From: Methylobacterium sp.
GTDB lineage: Bacteria > Pseudomonadota > Alphaproteobacteria > Rhizobiales > Beijerinckiaceae
Assembly (NCBI GenBank): GCA_013823325.1
Contig: PNLY01000010.1
Location: forward strand, 33,258 to 97,257
DNA length: 64,000 nt
Direction of reading: 5' to 3'
In this document: positions 25,830 through 32,961 of the stretch, one piece after another
Numbering within the stretch: position 1 is the stretch's first letter
Layout: every line of letters starts with the position of its first letter
Made by a program: the position numbers and the translations under genes
Notes under the pieces: generated by a model
What the model saw: only the letters and a program-made list of their open reading frames with translations
What the model was told of the DNA's origin: nothing
The model's database searches: none

Positions 25830-27055
25830 GCGACCTCCCCGAACAGTGGTCCGAGGTCCTGTGGCTTGTCCGCGATCTTCGCCTTGATGGACTCGCGGGC
25901 GCGTTCATCGGGGCCGGCCATCGCGAGCTTCATTCTGCGGGCTATATCGGCCTGATAGGCTTCCTCGCGCTCGACCAGCACAGCACGGAAGCCCTCCCGG
26001 AAGGCCGCCTCGCCCGTCGTGCCGGTGCCGGCGAAGGGATCGAGAACGGTGCCGCCCGGCGGCGTCACCAGCCGGCAGAGCCATTGCATCAGGTCCACCG
26101 GCTTTACCGTCGGATGCTTCGAGCCGACCCGGTCATTGGCATCGGCCTTGGAACTATAGAAGAATCGTGCTGCAGACCCGCTATCACCCCGCGGTTCAGC
26201 CCGTCCGGCTCTGGACGGCATGTCGCCATAGACATTCGCGAACGGTGACGAAGGCTCGTTGCCAGTGACGACGCCCTGCTGACCAGCAGATTCTGGGAAA
26301 GCCGACACGACCTCATCGCTGCCGTCGTGGAGAATGTTGGCAGGCCAGCGGCCAGGCTTCATTTCGCCGTGGTAAAGCGGCCCATCCCCTTCCGGCTTCC
26401 AGGTCCCGCCCTCCTTGTCGAGAGTGGCCCCGGGCTTGAAGCGCTTGATCGTATAGGCGCCACCTTGCGCATCGTCCGCGTGGACGCGGCATCCGTCGAT
26501 GTTCAGCGCTCCCGTGCCGTGCTGGTGCACGGTCTGTGCGACGGTGCCGGAGAGGGACTTGCGAGCCAGAACGATAGGCTCCCAAGCCGGCTTTAGGGCC
26601 GTGCCCCAACCCGCCCAGTCGCCTTTTTGATTGTGAGACTTCGGGAACCCGGAGCCGTAAACCCATGCGAGTTGGTCGCGGATTTCGAAGCCCGCGTCTT
26701 CGATCGCGCAGACCATCCGGTGGTAAGTCCTCGTGCCGGAGAAGGCGACGCAGTGACCTCCGGGTTTGAGAACACGCAGCACATCTTCCCAGAACTCAGC
26801 GGCGAAGGCTGTCTCGCCAGTGTCCCATCTTTGACCCATGAACCCGCGGCCCGTCCGGCCATAGGGGTTCTCGGCGTTCTCTGTCCGCTCGCTGCGTGGC
26901 GAATTCGCGAAGCGCTTCACGATTGAAACCAGGGCATAGGGCGGGTCAGTGACGACAGAGTCGATAGAGGCATCGGCGAGGCCGCGCAGCACCTCCCTGC
27001 AATCTCCAGGATGCAGCACCACGCGGCCGTCAAGAAAGGAACGAGGCTTGCTCAC
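25826..27055 (-). CDS. Site-specific DNA methyltransferase (beta-type, DPPY)
   Basis: The GTG at 27055 overlaps the upstream stop (GTGA) and gives 409 residues. The catalytic motif DPPY is at 37-40 and the AdoMet-binding DPFAGTGTTGEA starts at about 339. That order (catalytic first) is the beta class of amino-methyltransferases, with DPPY usual for N6-adenine. HPTVKPVDLMQWLCRLVTPPG precedes the AdoMet motif. Between them is a long central region that would hold target recognition. No restriction gene is adjacent, so it is a solitary phage methyltransferase. Confidence 0.87.
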   Translation of the reverse strand: MSKPRSFLDGRVVLHPGDCREVLRGLADASIDSVVTDPPYALVSIVKRFANSPRSERTENAENPYGRTGRGFMGQRWDTGETAFAAEFWEDVLRVLKPGGHCVAFSGTRTYHRMVCAIEDAGFEIRDQLAWVYGSGFPKSHNQKGDWAGWGTALKPAWEPIVLARKSLSGTVAQTVHQHGTGALNIDGCRVHADDAQGGAYTIKRFKPGATLDKEGGTWKPEGDGPLYHGEMKPGRWPANILHDGSDEVVSAFPESAGQQGVVTGNEPSSPFANVYGDMPSRAGRAEPRGDSGSAARFFYSSKADANDRVGSKHPTVKPVDLMQWLCRLVTPPGGTVLDPFAGTGTTGEAAFREGFRAVLVEREEAYQADIARRMKLAMAGPDERARESIKAKIADKPQDLGPLFGEVA

Positions 27056-27306
27056 GCCGCCCTCTTCCGTTCCTGCTCGCGAGCCGAGGCGATACCGTTG
27101 GCCGCAGCAGCCGGCGTGCATTCGAGGCGCCAAGCGATATCGACGTTGTCGAGGCCGGATCGGAACAGCGCGAGCGCGGCGGAGGCGCCGAACTCATCGA
27201 GCTCTTCGTCTCGGACCGTGCGCCCATGGCCGACCAGCATCAGCGGCCGGACGCCACAGTCGAGTTTGAGCGGGCGAAGGCTGAGGTTGACGCCGTGCGC
27301 GATCAT
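27052..27306 (-). CDS. Small hypothetical protein in early-left operon
   Basis: ATG 27306 overlaps the GcrA-like stop (ATGA) and gives 84 residues; its own stop overlaps the methyltransferase start (GTGA). The sequence includes NLSLRPLKLDCGVRPLMLVG and a helical C-terminal part (ALFRSGLDNVDIAWRLECTPAAAANGIASAREQ) that could be a helix-turn-helix (key part LDNVDIAWRLECTPAAAANG). A small DNA-binding role is possible. Family not recognised. Confidence 0.6.
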   Translation of the reverse strand: MIAHGVNLSLRPLKLDCGVRPLMLVGHGRTVRDEELDEFGASAALALFRSGLDNVDIAWRLECTPAAAANGIASAREQERKRAA

Positions 27307-27866
27307 GCGGCCCTCCTGATGAGGCGTTTGAAGTTCAGCCGGCGGTCGGTGTCGCGGGTGAGCTCTCGCGAGGAGCTGAGCCCCTGGCAGTGAGAGCAAT
27401 AGGAGCCGTTTTCGAGGGCGGGTAGCCCGCAGAAGAACTTCTCCGAAAACGGGGCGTTCGTCGGCCAGAGCGGCCACCGGCAGAGGCCGTCGGCGATCTG
27501 GAAATAGGACAAGGCCTTCGGCTGCCAGACCGCAGCCACGAGGACCGGATCCGGCTTCGGCTGCTCGGCCAGGGCCACCACAGGAGCAAGTGCCGGAATC
27601 GGAACCGGGGCCAGCTGCGGCGTAGGCGCCTTCGGATCAGTCTTGGCCTGTCGCGGGATGGCGGCAGAGCTTGTCGCCCGCGCACCGCCGCCGATCTTGC
27701 GCCGATGCCGATAGACGACCCCAGCAACAACGCCTCTCTGGATGGCGAACTCCTCCGCGATCCGGGTGTAGCTCTTGCCCGCAAGCGCCGCCTGGACAAT
27801 GGCGAGCTTAATGGCCTCGGGATTGCGGTTCTGTGCGACCGCAAGCAGCCGGACAGTCCGGCTCAT
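27303..27866 (-). CDS. GcrA-family cell-cycle regulator
   Basis: A 187-residue GcrA-like protein. Residues 18-58 are a homeodomain-like helix-turn-helix ([20 protein letters not shown]). Residues 60-125 are a Pro/Ala-rich linker. Residues 126-162 are the GcrA C-terminal module: CRWPLW at 129-134, FFCG at 144-147 and SYCSHC at 156-160, a pattern used to contact sigma70 in Caulobacter GcrA. GcrA acts with adenine methylation to set promoter activity. It is coupled to a GapR-like gene upstream and a methyltransferase gene two genes downstream. Confidence 0.83.
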   Translation of the reverse strand: MSRTVRLLAVAQNRNPEAIKLAIVQAALAGKSYTRIAEEFAIQRGVVAGVVYRHRRKIGGGARATSSAAIPRQAKTDPKAPTPQLAPVPIPALAPVVALAEQPKPDPVLVAAVWQPKALSYFQIADGLCRWPLWPTNAPFSEKFFCGLPALENGSYCSHCQGLSSSRELTRDTDRRLNFKRLIRRAA

Positions 27867-28105
27867 GGCGCCTCTCCGACCGCCTGGAGGTACAGGTCGA
27901 GGATCGCTTCCTCTTCTTTGCGCTCGTCGAGATCGCGCTTGCGCAGTGCGATGACCTTGCGCAGCACCTTGACGTCGTAGCCACTGGCCTTGGCCTCGGA
28001 ATAGACCTCGCCGATATCGTCGGAGATGGTCTGTTTCTCTTCCTCAAGCCGCTCGATGCGCTGCACGATGCTCGTGAGCTGATCGCCTTGAACCAGATCT
28101 TCCAT
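27863..28105 (-). CDS. GapR-like DUF2312 nucleoid protein
   Basis: An 80-residue protein from ATG 28105 (a GTG at 28108 is also possible). Residues 12-75 match DUF2312/Gap[37 protein letters not shown] and [10 protein letters not shown]. GapR binds overtwisted AT-rich DNA ahead of replication forks and transcription in alphaproteobacteria. Length equals the host family. Its stop overlaps the GcrA-like start. A phage copy could tune replication or transcription of phage DNA; that is inference. Confidence 0.85.
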   Translation of the reverse strand: MEDLVQGDQLTSIVQRIERLEEEKQTISDDIGEVYSEAKASGYDVKVLRKVIALRKRDLDERKEEEAILDLYLQAVGEAP

Positions 28106-28455
28106 CACTCTCGCTCCATCAGTTTCCGCGCCGTCGCCAGCGCCGTTTCAATCTCGCCCACCGCAGACAGACGAGGGTCCGCGCCAGTTGCGCGAAGGCA
28201 GGCCAGCTCGTGTTCGAGCGCCGAAATTTCATGTTCAATCTCGCGGATGAGCAGGGTCTCAGCGCGGGCGCGTAGCCAGTCGTCGATGCGCTTGAGGCGG
28301 CCACGCGCCAGCGTCTCCAGCGTCCCCGGCACCGTGCCGAGGCGATGGGCAAGCCGCTGGCGCGCGACGGAGAGCGACCCGGAACGCCGGGTCTCCCTGA
28401 GCTCCAGCCGCGCGATGATGTCGCGGCTCTGGTCCCGAAACTCTACGCTGGACAT
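28105..28455 (-). CDS. Helical hypothetical phage protein
   Basis: ATG 28455 gives 116 residues. [44 protein letters not shown] in the first half (key part [20 protein letters not shown]) looks like a DNA-binding helix pair. The second half is a coiled-coil-prone helix ([20 protein letters not shown]). It begins the run of tightly coupled genes that includes GapR-like and GcrA-like proteins. Similar small helical proteins occur in rhizobial prophages; function unknown. Confidence 0.65.
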   Translation of the reverse strand: MSSVEFRDQSRDIIARLELRETRRSGSLSVARQRLAHRLGTVPGTLETLARGRLKRIDDWLRARAETLLIREIEHEISALEHELACLRATGADPRLSAVGEIETALATARKLMERE

Positions 28456-28506
28456 GGGTGGCTCATTTGTCCGTCTGGGATGGATGATCGGTCGCAAGGT
28501 TCCGTG

Positions 28507-28526
28507 CTCCTGTCTGAGGACAGGAG
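28507..28526. repeat. Perfect 8-bp inverted repeat
   Basis: CTCCTGTC, TGAG, GACAGGAG. It lies in the untranslated gap between the Cro-like gene and the downstream operon, so it could form a leader hairpin or be an operator. No T-run follows on either strand. Confidence 0.7.
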
Positions 28527-28541
28527 TGACGGGAGGTGCCA

Positions 28542-28733
28542 GTGCAGAGGTTGGATTCGATCGTTCGCGAGTTGCTGGCAGGCGTCCGCGCGAGGATCGA
28601 TGCAGAAAATCTGAGAGACGTTGTCGATAACGACAACACTCGGGACGGCGCGCGATTTCAGCGCGTCGCTTCCGAGCTTGAGGCGCTGCGTCGGAGGAAC
28701 AGGCGCAAGCGGCGCGCAAGATCGAAGGAGTGA
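28542..28733 (+). CDS. Small basic hypothetical protein, antisense to early-left transcript
   Basis: A GTG at 28542 follows GGGAGG with 5-base spacing, which gives 63 residues, ending 5 bases before the convergent Cro-like stop. The product is charged: RELLAGVRARIDAENLRDVV then SELEALRRRNRRKRRARSKE with a basic C-terminus. The ribosome-binding site is the main support. It would be antisense to the early-left transcript. The region could instead be a plain leader. Confidence 0.45.
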   Translation: MQRLDSIVRELLAGVRARIDAENLRDVVDNDNTRDGARFQRVASELEALRRRNRRKRRARSKE

Positions 28734-28738
28734 GGCCA

Positions 28739-28963
28739 TCACGCGGCCTCGGTCTTGGGGGCGGGCTTGGCGCCGAAAATCTCTGGGAGCAGATCATGGC
28801 GCGAAATGCCGGTAGTCCGCTCGATCTCGACGACCAAGCGCGGCGACGGCCGGCGCCTCCCCTTCTCCAAGTCGTGGAGATAGCCGGGGCTCGTGCCGAT
28901 CTTGGCGGCCATCCCCTGCAGCGTCAGCTCGTTGCGAGCGCGGTATAGATGAAGTGGCGACAT
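28739..28963 (-). CDS. Cro-like HTH regulator
   Basis: ATG 28963 gives a 74-residue XRE-type protein; an ATG at 28981 would put the first operator inside the gene. The helix-turn-helix is NELTLQGMAAKIGTSPGYLHDLEKG. The recognition segment GTSPGYLHDLEK is close to GTSKGYLSDMER in the divergent CI-like protein, so both may bind the same operators. It is first in the early-left operon, the usual place of Cro. Confidence 0.8.
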   Translation of the reverse strand: MSPLHLYRARNELTLQGMAAKIGTSPGYLHDLEKGRRRPSPRLVVEIERTTGISRHDLLPEIFGAKPAPKTEAA

Positions 28964-28971
28964 GAGAGAAT

Positions 28972-28988
28972 GTTCGCACATGGCGAAC
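28972..28988. promoter_or_regulatory. Operator OL1 (perfect palindrome)
   Basis: GTTCGC-ACATG-GCGAAC, perfect 6-bp arms with a 5-bp spacer, in the divergent space between the Cro-like and CI-like genes. The same palindrome recurs at 31170-31186. Confidence 0.8.
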
Positions 28989-29005
28989 GCGACCGCAAGT
29001 CAAAA

Positions 29006-29022
29006 GTTCGCAAATGGCGTGA
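29006..29022. promoter_or_regulatory. Operator OL2 (imperfect)
   Basis: GTTCGC-AAATG-GCGTGA. The left arm is complete and the right arm keeps GCG. Its first base is 34 bp from that of OL1. Confidence 0.65.
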
Positions 29023-29027
29023 CGCGG

Positions 29028-29056
29028 AATCGCGGCCAGCGAACTACTATCTGGCC
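29028..29056 (+). promoter_or_regulatory. Operator OL3 half-site and candidate leaderless cI promoter
   Basis: AATCGC-GGCCA-GCGAAC (29028-29044) keeps the right arm. TACTAT at 29045-29050 is a fair -10 box 6 bases before the CI-like ATG, and there is no ribosome-binding site, so the transcript may be leaderless. GGCCAG/CTGGCC arms flank this box. Confidence 0.5.
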
Positions 29057-29458
29057 ATGGATTTTGACGACGAATTCTTCCTGGGCGCGAAGCTCAAAAT
29101 CTGGCGCAAATCCAGAGGGCTGACGCTTGAGCAGATGGCCGCCGATATAGGCACGTCGAAAGGCTACCTATCGGATATGGAGAGGGACAAGCGCCCTCTC
29201 ACGTCGCGCTGGCTTGCGAAGGTTGCCGGGGTCTACGGGACCAAGGTTTCAGAAATCATCGGGGCTCCTCCGCCGTCTGCCGACCCCGGCGACGACGAAG
29301 AGCGAATGGCGAAGCAGATCCTTCGATTGAAGGGGCTTGGGAAGATCGACAAGGTTCGATGGTATCTGGATCTGCTCGAAGCAGAAGCTCAAAGTGCGCC
29401 ATCGCCTTCTGACGAAGATGCCACGGCAGCGCGGCAAAGCGCGAAATCAGGTCGATAA
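29057..29458 (+). CDS. CI-like repressor, XRE type, no peptidase domain
   Basis: ATG 29057 gives 133 residues and leaves the operators upstream. Residues 9-60 form the helix-turn-helix (LKIWRKSRGLTLEQMAADIGT, recognition GTSKGYLSDMER). Residues 75-105 are a helical segment that may dimerise. There is no S24/LexA-like peptidase domain, so RecA-stimulated self-cleavage is not expected and induction would need another route. It is divergent to the Cro-like gene across the operators. Confidence 0.82.
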   Translation: MDFDDEFFLGAKLKIWRKSRGLTLEQMAADIGTSKGYLSDMERDKRPLTSRWLAKVAGVYGTKVSEIIGAPPPSADPGDDEERMAKQILRLKGLGKIDKVRWYLDLLEAEAQSAPSPSDEDATAARQSAKSGR

Positions 29459-29594
29459 GTTCGGTATCCTCGTCCATCCCACCCCCTCACGCCACCGTTC
29501 TTATTTTGTTCACTATGAAGCTGACGTAAAGCCGCCCAACTGACAAGGGGAGTCAGCAGAGGAATTCTGTCCTAGATTGGTTAACGGGGTCAGC

Positions 29595-29816
29595 ATGGAC
29601 AAGGTCGACGCCATCGCCGCCAGTGGGCTTGTCTCTTCCGCGACGCTGGCGGCACTCGTCTCGATGCTCCGACGCCGTCACCTCATCTCAGAGCAGGAAG
29701 AGCGGGAGATATACGAACACGCCCTGATGCTGCTTGAGATGCAGCAGGGGCACGCGCCGGAGATCGCAGAGGTCTACGCCGCCGCTCGCGGGGTGATCGA
29801 GGATCAGTTGCGGTAG
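29595..29816 (+). CDS. Small helical hypothetical protein downstream of cI
   Basis: ATG 29595 gives 73 residues after a 136-base gap from the CI-like gene. The sequence is helical: AASGLVSSATLAALVSMLRRRHLIS then QEEREIYEHALMLLEMQQGH (both typical of small phage helical bundles). No motif identifies a function. It may be co-expressed with CI or have its own promoter in the gap. Confidence 0.65.
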   Translation: MDKVDAIAASGLVSSATLAALVSMLRRRHLISEQEEREIYEHALMLLEMQQGHAPEIAEVYAAARGVIEDQLR

Positions 29817-29875
29817 CGTCCAGATTACTATCGCGGTCGGCTTGGTGCTCCTCGCCGTCGGCTAGCCATCAATGA

Positions 29876-30883
29876 TCAGTTGTCAGGAATTAGGTCCGTC
29901 TGATCCCCAGGCTTCGGGAAAACCTTAGAAAAAAGCCGCTTGAACATAGCCCAATTGTCTGATGCCTGCATGAGCGTGATCGTCTTCGTGATTTGCTTTT
30001 CGAGATGCGGGTGGCCGACGTCCTCGGTCAAAAACTGGTGGTGCCGAAGACGACGCCTTCCGAGATCGTCCTTGGGGTTCTTCCGCTTCAGCTCCTCCAA
30101 CACGCCTTCGGGCAACCGCTCGTAGATGAACTGATTGGTGAACTTCCCAACCACGCCGGGGCGTTTTACCGAGGCCGGGTCATACGGCCAATCATGAAGG
30201 CGGAACATCTCCTCATAGAACGAGCTCGGAAAGCGCTGCGTCCAGGGGAGCAAATCTGGCGCGATATATGCCTCCAGAATCTTATGCAGAGCGTCTCGCT
30301 TGCGAACCTCTTGGAAGCCGGTCGCCTCGTCGACAAGAGCGACAATTCCAACTCGCGCCAGACCGCGAATGATCAACTCACATTGCTGGGCAATTGGGAG
30401 TTGCTGCTTCTGGAGAACGCCTGCTGCCCGGGCCGCGAGGACAGCTTCACATAGCTCGACTAGGGTCTCAGCTTCGTACCCGTACGCGCGGCCACCAGTA
30501 GGGGTTATGAAGATTATTGGGTTGCGGACTCGCTCCGCTAAATCATTGAAAACGTAAGGCTTAATCCGCTCTCCTGAGGTAAAAAGCTCGAAACGATTCA
30601 GGCCGCGCACCATGCTCCCGCCGACCGCCATGTTCATTGCACGCTGCATGCCAGTTACGGTCAGAACGCGCCGTTCATCGTCGAGCACATAGCAGGGGAT
30701 TTCGATCTCCCCTATTTTCAGGGGCTTCTTATCGTCGCCGAATTCCGCCCGAGGGAGTTGGTCGCGCTCCGGGTCGGCTTTTGCCCACCTGGCTTGGGCG
30801 CCTGCCGACGCTACTTCACGCCTTCGTTCCGGCGTCATTCTTTCGAGTCGAGCGAGCCCTGCCTTTTTGTGTTGATCTGCCAT
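29876..30883 (-). CDS. P63C-domain protein
   Basis: A 335-residue protein. Residues 1-40 contain a basic, charged leader (GLARLERMTPERRREVASAG). Residues 50-290 include VLTVTGMQRAMNMAVGG, NPIIFITPTGGRAYGYEAE, TLVELCEAVLAARAAG and PWTQRFPSSFYEEMFRL, characteristic of the P63C domain found in phage and plasmid proteins of unknown role. It is on the minus strand between cI and the early-right operon, with its own palindromic upstream region, so it is probably expressed independently in the lysogen. Confidence 0.82.
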   Translation of the reverse strand: MADQHKKAGLARLERMTPERRREVASAGAQARWAKADPERDQLPRAEFGDDKKPLKIGEIEIPCYVLDDERRVLTVTGMQRAMNMAVGGSMVRGLNRFELFTSGERIKPYVFNDLAERVRNPIIFITPTGGRAYGYEAETLVELCEAVLAARAAGVLQKQQLPIAQQCELIIRGLARVGIVALVDEATGFQEVRKRDALHKILEAYIAPDLLPWTQRFPSSFYEEMFRLHDWPYDPASVKRPGVVGKFTNQFIYERLPEGVLEELKRKNPKDDLGRRRLRHHQFLTEDVGHPHLEKQITKTITLMQASDNWAMFKRLFSKVFPKPGDQTDLIPDN

Positions 30884-30907
30884 TTCAATCGCCCCTTGCT
30901 AACTCAC

Positions 30908-30928
30908 GCTAGCATAATGCATGCTAGC
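30908..30928. repeat. Perfect 8-bp palindrome upstream of P63C gene
   Basis: GCTAGCAT-AATGC-ATGCTAGC, 25 bases upstream of the P63C start. It may be an operator for that gene. Its inner GCAT-N5-ATGC form resembles the repeats at 30986-31027. Confidence 0.75.
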
Positions 30929-30985
30929 GACCGATAGCACAAGCTGGACGCTGGCGCTCAGCCCCCACGGCAGGTCTTTGCGAAA

Positions 30986-31027
30986 CCAGCAGGTGATGCT
31001 GGTCACTCGATAACATGCAGGTGATGC
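30986..31027. repeat. Two GCAGGTGATGC repeats with palindromic flanks
   Basis: The 11-base GCAGGTGATGC occurs at 30989-30999 and 31017-31027, 28 bp apart. The first lies in the perfect palindrome CCAGCA-GGTGA-TGCTGG (30986-31002). They may be sites of a second regulator. Confidence 0.65.
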
Positions 31028-31060
31028 AGGCCGGCATGAGCACCGCCCAGCCTCTCCGAA

Positions 31061-31085
31061 CCCCGCCATCCCGGCGGGGTTTTTT
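31061..31085 (+). terminator. Rho-independent terminator, plus strand
   Basis: CCCCGCC, ATCCC loop, GGCGGGG and TTTTTT. A strong terminator in a region with no plus-strand gene upstream, so it may end a small RNA transcribed from around 30930. Confidence 0.8.
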
Positions 31086-31114
31086 GTTGCCTGCTGACAG
31101 GGGAAGGCAGGGGC

Positions 31115-31186
31115 GTTTATCGGGAGCGAACAAAAGTTCGCTTTAGGCGAATATAGCGCTTGCATGTTAGTTCGCGATCTGCGAAC
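31115..31186. promoter_or_regulatory. Operator cluster OR for the early-right operon
   Basis: Three sites: 31115-31131 (right arm GCGAAC only), 31136-31152 GTTCGC-TTTAG-GCGAAT, and 31170-31186 GTTCGC-GATCT-GCGAAC (perfect). The last two start 34 bp apart, as in OL1 and OL2. The cluster ends 45 bases before the first gene of the early-right operon. Likely bound by the CI-like and Cro-like proteins. Confidence 0.75.
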
Positions 31187-31231
31187 TTCACTCCATCGAA
31201 CGAGAGCCTGCCTCTCAGATGGAGCAAACAG

Positions 31232-31681
31232 ATGGCCCCTCGGTTTCTGACCACGGCCGGCGAGATCGACGAGACCAAGGTCTCGATCGCGATCGAGCGC
31301 AAGGCAGACGAGCTGTCCCGATGGCGGGGCGTCCCGATTGCCGATTGCGTACCGGAGGCACGCGCGCAGTACCGGAATGCTGCCAAGGCCGAGCGCATGC
31401 AGTGGCTCCTCGACCGTGAGGATGCCATGGTCGCGGCAGCACGGGCCTTCGTGGCTGGGGCTCTGGCCGCGATGGCCCCGCCTCGCGCCTTCTATCGGAT
31501 CGAAGGCATCCCCGACGGCGGCTCCTTCGAGCGCGCCCAGCACTGCCAGTCCGAGGTCTTCCGCATCCAGCAGGATGATCGCCGGGCGACCTTCGCGAAG
31601 TGCCTCGCCTCGCTGGATCGGTCGCTCGCTGGCATCGCCGCGTCGGACGACATCACCCGCCACCTGCAGGCTGCGGAGTGA
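31232..31681 (+). CDS. First gene of early-right operon, hypothetical
   Basis: ATG 31232 follows GGAG and gives 149 residues. FLTTAGEIDETKVSIAIERKADELSRWRGVPI and a long helical part with FRIQQDDRRATFAKCLASLDRSLAG (key part QQDDRRATFAKCLASLDRSL) are visible. No domain is recognised. As the first gene after the operator cluster it is probably an immediate-early protein. Its stop overlaps the next start (TGATG). Confidence 0.7.
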   Translation: MAPRFLTTAGEIDETKVSIAIERKADELSRWRGVPIADCVPEARAQYRNAAKAERMQWLLDREDAMVAAARAFVAGALAAMAPPRAFYRIEGIPDGGSFERAQHCQSEVFRIQQDDRRATFAKCLASLDRSLAGIAASDDITRHLQAAE

Positions 31682-31911
31682 TGGCGATGAAGCACGCCAC
31701 CCGCCAGCGCCAGGAGCGCTTCGCCAAGAGCTTCGATGGCGTTCAGGGCCTCGACTGGTCAGCAGCACTTGATCGCCTGCTCGCCCAGCGCGGGCTCTCG
31801 TTCTTCACCGACGAGCAGATGGAGGACATCGCCTCGGAGATGGTTCGGCGCGCCCGGTTCTCCCAGCGCCTCCGCGTCCGCAACCGCATCGCGCTCCGGA
31901 GGGCTGCCTGA
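31681..31911 (+). CDS. Small basic hypothetical phage protein
   Basis: ATG 31681 overlaps the previous stop and gives 76 residues. LDWSAALDRLLAQRGLSFFTDEQMEDIASEMVRRARF (key part FFTDEQMEDIASEMVRRA) is helical and acidic, followed by a basic C-terminus (QRLRVRNRIALRRAA). It could be a small nucleic-acid-binding protein. Its stop overlaps the next start. Family not recognised. Confidence 0.65.
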   Translation: MAMKHATRQRQERFAKSFDGVQGLDWSAALDRLLAQRGLSFFTDEQMEDIASEMVRRARFSQRLRVRNRIALRRAA

Positions 31912-32219
31912 TGGTCACGATCTACTACATCCCGGCCGCGTCCGAGGACGCCGCCCGCGCGGTCGTCAGCGGCATCGAAACCGGCCGCATCCCCGCCCTG
32001 CCGGAGTATCTTGACGGCGATCTGGCGGCAGAGAGCTTCGCCACCTACCCGCGCGGATACCGCGCCGGCCTTCGCCTCTGGATCATCGATCACCGGGCAA
32101 CCCATGACGGGCGGATCACCATCGCCCGGCTCGTTGACGGCGCCGGATCAGTCGCCGCCGCGCTGCTGCTCGTCATCGGCGGGGCCTTCCTCGTCGGATG
32201 GGGGAGCATGCTGTCATGA
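31911..32219 (+). CDS. Hypothetical phage membrane protein, paralogue of the gene at 36851
   Basis: A 102-residue protein. The N-terminus IYYIPAASEDAARAVVSGIE resembles LYVPASDEAEARVIAESIA of the gene at 36851, and the middle keeps a DGRI motif. A hydrophobic C-terminal helix (VAAALLLVIGGAFLVGWG) suggests a membrane anchor. Function unknown. It overlaps the next gene by 4 bases (ATGA). Confidence 0.65.
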   Translation: MVTIYYIPAASEDAARAVVSGIETGRIPALPEYLDGDLAAESFATYPRGYRAGLRLWIIDHRATHDGRITIARLVDGAGSVAAALLLVIGGAFLVGWGSMLS

Positions 32220-32731
32220 CAGTCTATCGCAAATGCCGCCCCTGCAAGCATCGGGGCAACTGCGAAATCCAAGAGGCGCTTGGCGAGGCAGTGCGAGGCT
32301 TTGGCGTCGGCACTATATCGCACCGCTGCCGCAAGTATGAGCCGTTCTTGAAGCCCGGCGATCATGTGTGGGTTCGGGCGTTTGAGGGGCCTTACGAGAA
32401 CGACGAATATCGCAGCTACGCTCCGGCCCTTGCCGAGTTCCCGGCGCACTTTGTCCAGTTCAGCAAGACGCTCGGCCGGGCCGTCGTATTTATCAAGCCC
32501 GGTGCTGAAAGCCGAGATGGCGATACGACGTTTGAGCCGGCCAATAACAAGGATGGCTTCTGCAAAGTCTCCTATGCCCCGATCCGCGACCCGCGCCCCT
32601 ATGCGAGAGCCAAAGGCATCACAGAGCATCGCGAGGGCTTCACCGCGACGATGACCTGTTGCGGGCGGCCCATGCAGACGCCGTGCCGTGAGTGCGGCAA
32701 TGCCCTCTCCGAATTGGAGGGCGCGGCATGA
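32216..32731 (+). CDS. Cysteine-rich hypothetical phage protein
   Basis: ATG 32216 gives 171 residues. Cysteine pairs lie at the N-terminus (CRPCKHRGNC, later HRC) and at the C-terminus (TCCGRPMQTPCRECG), like two zinc ribbons at the ends. The central part is about 110 residues with GDHVWVRAFEGPYEND. A nucleic-acid or protein-binding role is possible. It overlaps both neighbours by 4 bases. Confidence 0.65.
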   Translation: MTVYRKCRPCKHRGNCEIQEALGEAVRGFGVGTISHRCRKYEPFLKPGDHVWVRAFEGPYENDEYRSYAPALAEFPAHFVQFSKTLGRAVVFIKPGAESRDGDTTFEPANNKDGFCKVSYAPIRDPRPYARAKGITEHREGFTATMTCCGRPMQTPCRECGNALSELEGAA

Positions 32732-32961
32732 TCGCCCTCCGCCGCCTCGCTCGTCAAGCCCTCGCTTCCTTCACCGCATGGCGCCACCGCCGCCGGCTGG
32801 CGCGCGCCGCGCCCGAGCTTGCCTCCCTCGCTCAGCAGATCGAAGCCGAACGCCGCAAGCACCGCCCCGTTCGCCGTCTCATCCGAGCCCATCGCGAGGC
32901 CATGACAGCCCGCCTCGCCCGCGAGCTTTCCGCAACCCTTCCTGATCGGAGATTCCAGTAA
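32728..32961 (+). CDS. Small basic hypothetical phage protein
   Basis: ATG 32728 overlaps the previous stop and gives 77 residues. The protein is helical and very basic (RRLARQALASFTAWRHRRRL, then AERRKHRPVRRLIRAHREAM). Such compositions suggest nucleic-acid contact, but no motif is diagnostic. The stop overlaps the start of the coiled-coil gene. Confidence 0.6.
   Translation: MIALRRLARQALASFTAWRHRRRLARAAPELASLAQQIEAERRKHRPVRRLIRAHREAMTARLARELSATLPDRRFQ

Larger units (their letters stand above)
30884..31231. other. Control region between P63C gene and early-right operon
   Basis: A 348-base span with no convincing gene. It holds palindromes, a direct repeat, a plus-strand terminator and GTTCGC/GCGAAC operators, each listed separately. 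Confidence 0.7.

Noticed and set aside
30899-31768. Minus-strand open frame covering the control region and the first early-right gene
   Set aside because: It reads through operators and a strong terminator, and the plus-strand genes have ribosome-binding sites and coupled starts.
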